Below, piece by piece: positions 59,673 to 64,000 of a stretch of 64,000 nucleotides of DNA. Each line of letters starts with the position of its first letter. Within the stretch, counting starts at the first letter, position 1. The stretch lies in NCBI GenBank assembly GCA_964622545.1, contig CAZUQM010000001.1:324298-388297 (forward strand). Reading direction: 5' to 3'. Source of the stretch: JAFGLZ01 sp964622545 (GTDB lineage Bacteria > Planctomycetota > Phycisphaerae > UBA1845 > JAFGLZ01). The position numbers and the translations under genes are program-made. The notes beneath the pieces are model-generated. The model searched no databases and was not told where the DNA came from. It saw only the letters and a list, made by a program, of their open reading frames with translations.

Positions 59673-61202
59673 GTGCTGGCACGTCTGCACAGTGTGGCCC
59701 TGATGGGTATCGAGGCCATCGCCTGCGAGGTCGAGGTCGACATCGCCGAGCGAGGCTTCATCGGCTCCACCATTGTCGGCCTGCCCGACGCGGCCGTCCG
59801 AGAGAGCATCGACCGCGTCCAGACCGCCCTGATCAACTGCGGCTACAGGCTGCCGCAGCACAAGTCGGTCATCAACCTCGCCCCCGCCGACGTGAAGAAG
59901 GAAGGGCCCGCCTTCGACCTGCCCATCGCCCTCGGCATCCTGATCGGTGGCGGGCTCGTCAGCAGCGAGCTGACCGACGACTACCTCCTCGCCGGCGAGC
60001 TCGCGCTCGACGGTCGCGTCCGGTGTATCAAGGGCGGGCTCTCCATCGCCCTGCTCGCCGCCCGACGCAACATGCGCGGCGTCATCCTGCCCCACGACAA
60101 CGCGCCCGAAGCCGCCGTTGTGGCCGACATCGACGTCATCCCCGTCTCGAACCTCACCGAGGCCGTGGGCTTCCTCACGGGTGAGCTCGATCTCGAACCG
60201 ACCTCCGTCGACCTCGACCGCCTCTTCACCGAGCAGAGCGCCTATCCCGTCGACTTCGCCGACGTGCGAGGCCAAGAACCCGCCAAGCGCGCCCTGGCCG
60301 TCGCGGCCGCCGGTGGTCACAACATCCTGATGATCGGCCCGCCCGGCTCGGGCAAGACGATGCTCTGCAAGCGGCTGCCCACCGTCCTGCCGCCGCTGAC
60401 GATGGCTGAGTCACTCGAGACGACGCGCATCTACAGCTCGGCCGGCAAGCTCTCGTCGGGTGAATCGCTGCTCGCGCGTCGCCCCGTTCGCTCGCCGCAT
60501 CATTCCGCCAGCGGCCCCGCGCTCGTCGGCGGAGGCAGCATTCCGCAGCCCGGCGAGATCAGCCTGGCCCATCACGGCGTGCTCTTCCTCGACGAGTTCC
60601 CCGAGTTTCCGCGTACGATCCTCGAAACGCTCCGCCAGCCGCTCGAAGACGGCGTGGTCCATATCTCGCGTGCCTACGGCTCGGTCAGCTTCCCGGCCGA
60701 GTTCATGCTGGTGGCTGCGATGAACCCGTGCCCCTGCGGCTATTACACCGATCCGCGTCGCGAGTGCAAATGCGCCCCGCCGCAGATCGAGCGATACCTC
60801 GCCCGCATCAGTGGACCGCTGGTCGATCGCATCGACATCCACATCGAAGTGCCCGCCGTCGCCTACCGCGAACTCCGCAGCAAGACCGAAGGCACGAGCA
60901 GCGAGCAGATGCGACGCGACGTGCTCGACGCCCGGCAGCGTCAGCGCGACCGCTACGGTGCGGACTCGACGTTGCTCAACGCACGATTGTCAAGCCGACA
61001 GATCAAAGAGCATTGCCCGCTCGACGCGACCGGCGAGACGATGCTCCGCCGCGCCATGGACGAGCTGGGTCTGAGTGCCCGTGCCCATGACAAGATCCTC
61101 CGCATCGCCCGCACGATCGCCGACCTCGCCGAGGCCGACGCCATCGCCGCCGACCACCTCGCCGAGGCGATCCAGTATCGACGGTTGGATCGGAAGATGT
61201 GA
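59673..61202 (+). CDS. comM: ComM/YifB-family Mg-chelatase-like AAA ATPase
   Basis: 509 residues. N-terminal ChlI-type domain (GFIGSTIVGLPDAAVRESIDRV, RLPQHKSVINLAPAD), AAA module with Walker A GPPGSGKT near 222 and Walker B LFLDEFPEF, and a cysteine knot (NPCPCGYYTDPRRECKC) typical of the family. C-terminal region SRQIKEHCPLD and LSARAHDKILRIARTIADL. ComM is a branch-migration helicase helping integrate DNA during natural transformation. GTG start at 59673 with CGGAGG upstream. Confidence 0.93.
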   Translation: MLARLHSVALMGIEAIACEVEVDIAERGFIGSTIVGLPDAAVRESIDRVQTALINCGYRLPQHKSVINLAPADVKKEGPAFDLPIALGILIGGGLVSSELTDDYLLAGELALDGRVRCIKGGLSIALLAARRNMRGVILPHDNAPEAAVVADIDVIPVSNLTEAVGFLTGELDLEPTSVDLDRLFTEQSAYPVDFADVRGQEPAKRALAVAAAGGHNILMIGPPGSGKTMLCKRLPTVLPPLTMAESLETTRIYSSAGKLSSGESLLARRPVRSPHHSASGPALVGGGSIPQPGEISLAHHGVLFLDEFPEFPRTILETLRQPLEDGVVHISRAYGSVSFPAEFMLVAAMNPCPCGYYTDPRRECKCAPPQIERYLARISGPLVDRIDIHIEVPAVAYRELRSKTEGTSSEQMRRDVLDARQRQRDRYGADSTLLNARLSSRQIKEHCPLDATGETMLRRAMDELGLSARAHDKILRIARTIADLAEADAIAADHLAEAIQYRRLDRKM

Positions 61203-61465
61203 GGGGGATTCGGCGTACCCTGGACTCCAGCCGCTCACTGGGGAATGCGCGTTCGCAGGTACAGGGGACTATTGCCCAGCATCACGCCCAGTTTCCTCGC
61301 TTCAGCCCCATCAACGACTGGCTCGCGGTTTTGGCACGCCTATTGCATCACGTATTGACGCAGCTTCAGAGGACAGCCATCCTAGTGGTATCGCTTCGCC
61401 GGTTGTTCCTGTACGTGAGGGATCCGTCAACGTGAACCTCTATCGGTACGAAGTGGGATACAGCC

Positions 61466-62914
61466 ATGGGACACGACCGCAAGAACTGGACCGGAACACC
61501 TCGTCACGATGACCTGCCGCGCCTGACCACGTTTCTTTTCGGGCCGATCGTATTGCTTTGGGCCTTCGGCTGTGCGTTGCCGGTGTTCAATCGCCAGCCT
61601 CCACCGGGGTCGGAGGAAATGGTCCGTCGCGTCAGCGTCCAATCCGTGACCGGTGCGGAGGCAAACGGTCCAAGCTACGACCCGAGCCTCTCGGCCGACG
61701 GGCTGCACGTCGCCTTCGCCAGCGAAGCCACAAATCTGCTTTCAGGCATCGTGGTCGCGGATACCAACGCTGCGTCGGACGTCTTCGTTCACGACCTGGC
61801 AACAGGGCTGACGACGATTGTCAGCATCGGGTCGAACCACGAACAGGGGGATGGCGCAAGCAGAGGGCCCAGCATCTCCGCCGATGGCCGATACGTGGCA
61901 TTCAGCAGCAAGGCCACCAACCTTGTGGAGAACGACACGAACGACAAAGAGGACGTGTTCGTCCACGACCGAATGGCAAACCAAACGACCCGTGTCAGCG
62001 TGCAGTCGGGGACCGGCGTGGAGGGAAACAACGAGAGCCGCGAGCCGAGCATTTCAGCCGACGGACGCTATGTGGCCTTCGCGAGCTTCGCGAGCAACCT
62101 GCTCGACACGGGCGGTCTTCCCGCAATCGACAACGGTCACCTGGACGTCTTCGTGCATGATCGCCAGACGGGAACAACGATTCAGGTGAGCGTCGGCCCG
62201 GCGCCGACCTACGCGCAACCAGACAGCGCTTCCAGCGTTCCCTGCATCTCGGCAGACGGAGGCTACGTCGCATTCCAAAGTCTCGCCGACAACCTGCTGG
62301 ACAACCGCAACCCTGCGAACGCTGGTTGGGATATGTACCTCCGTGACCTCAAGACGAACGAGTTGACACGCGTCAGCGCCCACCCGACTACCGGAGTGGC
62401 TGGAGATGCCAGTACGCAGGGCGTCAGCCTGTCGGCCGATGGGCGGTATGTAGCCCTTGGAAGCCACGCGACCAACCTGTTGACCTTCCTCGACAACTTT
62501 CCCGTCGTCGACAACGGCAAGGAAGACGTCTACGTTCTCGACCGCCAGACAAAGCAGATGGCACGGATCAGCATCGGCCCAGCTCCGTCGTATTCGCAGG
62601 GCGACGATCTTTCCGGCGATCCGAGCCTCTCAGCCGACGGACGGTGCGTGGCCTTTACCAGCGCCGCCACCAACCTGGTGGCCAACGAGACCAACACGAA
62701 CGGCGTTGCAGACGTCTACGTTCGTGACCGCGAGACGGACCAGACCACGCGGGCCAGCCTCGCCATGGGATCTGCCCTGGGAAACAACGTGAGCGCCAAG
62801 CCCAGCATCTCAGCGGACGGGCGGTACGTGGCGTTTCACAGCCTCGCCACCAACCTGGTCTACGATGACAACAACGGCACATTGGATATCTTCGTGCGCG
62901 ACCGGGGTGAGTGA
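61466..62914 (+). CDS. TolB-like beta-propeller lipoprotein
   Basis: 482 residues. Lipobox AFGC (Cys36), then repeats of PSISADGRYVAFxSxATNLVxxDTNxxxDVFVHDR (about seven blades), the PD40/WD40-like pattern of TolB-type propellers. Secreted, lipid-anchored binding protein of unknown ligand. The start at 61466 has no strong ribosome binding site; 61203-61465 upstream holds no other gene. It is followed by the DUF362 gene 67 bases later on the same strand. Confidence 0.75.
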   Translation: MGHDRKNWTGTPRHDDLPRLTTFLFGPIVLLWAFGCALPVFNRQPPPGSEEMVRRVSVQSVTGAEANGPSYDPSLSADGLHVAFASEATNLLSGIVVADTNAASDVFVHDLATGLTTIVSIGSNHEQGDGASRGPSISADGRYVAFSSKATNLVENDTNDKEDVFVHDRMANQTTRVSVQSGTGVEGNNESREPSISADGRYVAFASFASNLLDTGGLPAIDNGHLDVFVHDRQTGTTIQVSVGPAPTYAQPDSASSVPCISADGGYVAFQSLADNLLDNRNPANAGWDMYLRDLKTNELTRVSAHPTTGVAGDASTQGVSLSADGRYVALGSHATNLLTFLDNFPVVDNGKEDVYVLDRQTKQMARISIGPAPSYSQGDDLSGDPSLSADGRCVAFTSAATNLVANETNTNGVADVYVRDRETDQTTRASLAMGSALGNNVSAKPSISADGRYVAFHSLATNLVYDDNNGTLDIFVRDRGE

Positions 62915-62981
62915 AAGAAGAGAGCGGTTAGGAATCGGGGGCGCACCGCGAGCCGAACGATGATGCGAGGGAAACGATCCC

Positions 62982-63947
62982 ATGAGAAATCAGCACCGGA
63001 AGCACCAGATCGATAGAAGAAGTTTCTTGCAGGGCGTTGCGACGGGCGTGGCCTGCTCGCCGCTTGCCACCCTTGCCGCCTCTGAGGATGACAGAAGCCG
63101 CGTGGTCGTGGCCGAGCGCGACGACTACGGTCGCGGCGCCGACACCAACCGGCAGGTCGTCAAGCAGGCCGTCGACGCCATGGTCAAGACGCTTTCCGGG
63201 AAGACCAACGTCGACGAGGCCTGGCGGACGTTCGTTTCCCCAAAGGAAACCGTGGTGATGAAAGCCAACGGTCAGCACCGTGGCGGCTCGACCAACCCGG
63301 CGATCGTTTGGGCCGTCTGCCGCGGGCTGGCCGACGCCGGTGTCCCGCAGCAGAAGATCATCGTCCTCGACCGAAACAAGACGGACCTCCAGACCGGCGG
63401 GTTCGCGCCGCTCGAGGACATGCCGAACGTGCGCTTCGTGACCTCTGATTCGGCTTGGGACGACGAAGTCAAGGTCGGCCCGATCAAGACCCGTCTGACA
63501 CGGGTCCTGACGAGAGACGCCGACGCCATCATCAACTTGCCGCGCTTGAAGAATCACGTTATCGCGGGGGTCACGATTGCGATGAAGAACCACATGGGCT
63601 CGATTCCGAACCCGACGGACTTCCACCCGACCCTCGACACGATAGCCGAGCTGAACGGCTTGCCGCCCATTCGCAAGAAGGCACGGTTGGCGATCTGCGA
63701 CGCCATCGTGGGCATCCTCGATGGGGGACCCCAGTATCGCGGGGCACACTGCACATGGCCGGCCAAGAGCCTGCTGGCCGCCACAGACGTCGTCGCCCTC
63801 GACGCGATCGGGGCCGAGATGGTCCGCAAGGCGCGCATCGCAAAAGGCATCGGCGCGACCAAGCCCGATCCGACGCATATCGCCCACGCGGCCGAGATCG
63901 GACTGGGCACGGCCGACCTGAGCAAGATCGATACGATCAGGGTCTAG
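62982..63947 (+). CDS. Tat-exported DUF362-domain protein
   Basis: 321 residues. Twin-arginine signal (DRRSFLQGVATG) and DUF362 domain: VVMKANGQHRGGSTNPAIV, ADAIINLPRLKNHVIAGVTIAMKNHMGSI, CDAIVGILDGGP, DVVALDAIGAEMV. No ferredoxin-type cysteine cluster is present, unlike many relatives. The role of the family is not established; Tat export suggests a folded or cofactor-containing form in the periplasm. Its stop codon lies within a repeat C terminus (63944). Confidence 0.82.
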   Translation: MRNQHRKHQIDRRSFLQGVATGVACSPLATLAASEDDRSRVVVAERDDYGRGADTNRQVVKQAVDAMVKTLSGKTNVDEAWRTFVSPKETVVMKANGQHRGGSTNPAIVWAVCRGLADAGVPQQKIIVLDRNKTDLQTGGFAPLEDMPNVRFVTSDSAWDDEVKVGPIKTRLTRVLTRDADAIINLPRLKNHVIAGVTIAMKNHMGSIPNPTDFHPTLDTIAELNGLPPIRKKARLAICDAIVGILDGGPQYRGAHCTWPAKSLLAATDVVALDAIGAEMVRKARIAKGIGATKPDPTHIAHAAEIGLGTADLSKIDTIRV

Positions 63948-63975
63948 TACCCCACCACAAAGGAATTTGTGGCTT
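63944..63975 (+). repeat. Repeat C terminus with hairpin at window end
   Basis: CTAGTACCCCACCACAAAGG resembles the left end of the 184-bp element at 34530 (15 of the first 16 bases). A perfect hairpin CCACAAA-GGAA-TTTGTGG follows. It overlaps the DUF362 stop codon and may continue past the window. Confidence 0.5.
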
Positions 63976-64000
63976 CGGGCGGCTTGGGGATCGCCGTCGA

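Noticed and set aside
1..64000. CRISPR array
   Set aside because: No regularly spaced identical repeats with unique spacers were found; the repeats present are dispersed and palindromic.

Overview
The window is GC-rich bacterial DNA, most likely from an uncultured member of the Planctomycetota, perhaps a Phycisphaerae-type lineage. This rests on the gene repertoire: a discoidin protein related to the hydrazine synthase alpha subunit with CxxCH haem sites, a ThuA protein, Tat-exported oxidoreductases, parallel beta-helix proteins, a PEP-CTERM glycosidase, a DUF362 protein and many short secreted or lipid-anchored proteins. Core genes (mtaB, lepA, proA, purM, accD, comM, a tRNA-Ser, the start of a pilM-like gene) show it is chromosomal. 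No rRNA or CRISPR array was seen.

Layout. 0-12.8 kb: divergent pilM-like/mtaB, a beta-helix/SGNH fusion, an FAD oxidoreductase, lepA, an alpha-galactosidase-like enzyme and proA. 13-14.2 kb: an AT-richer VapBC45-like toxin-antitoxin pair. 14.2-17.4 kb: serine protease, purM and a Gfo/Idh/MocA oxidoreductase on the minus strand. 17.6-19.1 kb: an AT-richer AlbA_2/ATPase-type regulator. 19.2-22.2 kb: the HzsA-like dihaem protein. 23.5-38.4 kb: a surface-glycan region with two GT4s, a GT4-GT2 fusion, a GT2, a flippase-like protein, a methyltransferase, a B12-binding-type radical SAM enzyme and a large polytopic protein; it is interrupted by a ThuA / aldo-keto reductase-like / tetrahaem lipoprotein operon. 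38.5-40.1 kb: two small secreted or lipoprotein genes.

40.36-49.34 kb is an integrated element of about 8.9 kb in the 3' part of tRNA-Ser(UGA). It is bounded by a 64-bp direct repeat of the tRNA 3' region. It carries a beta-helix cargo gene on one strand. On the other strand is a tight operon of small HTH proteins, a winged-helix protein, a DnaB-type helicase, a four-Cys small protein and a tyrosine recombinase. No capsid, terminase or conjugation genes were recognised. The recombinase reading frame runs through the attachment core. In the excised circle it would join in frame to a segment now stranded at the other end, so integration changes the recombinase C-terminus. Paired decamer repeats flank the core on both arms, and helically phased ACCGACA repeats precede the HTH/helicase operon.

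49.5-64 kb: accD, a secreted alpha/beta hydrolase whose last 72 bp are duplicated beyond a large repeat-propeller gene, a PEP-CTERM glycosidase, a Tat-exported pyruvyl-transferase-like protein, a type I phosphodiesterase/phosphatase-like protein, a NUDIX hydrolase, comM, a TolB-like lipoprotein and a DUF362 protein. Several families of palindromic dispersed repeats lie between genes.
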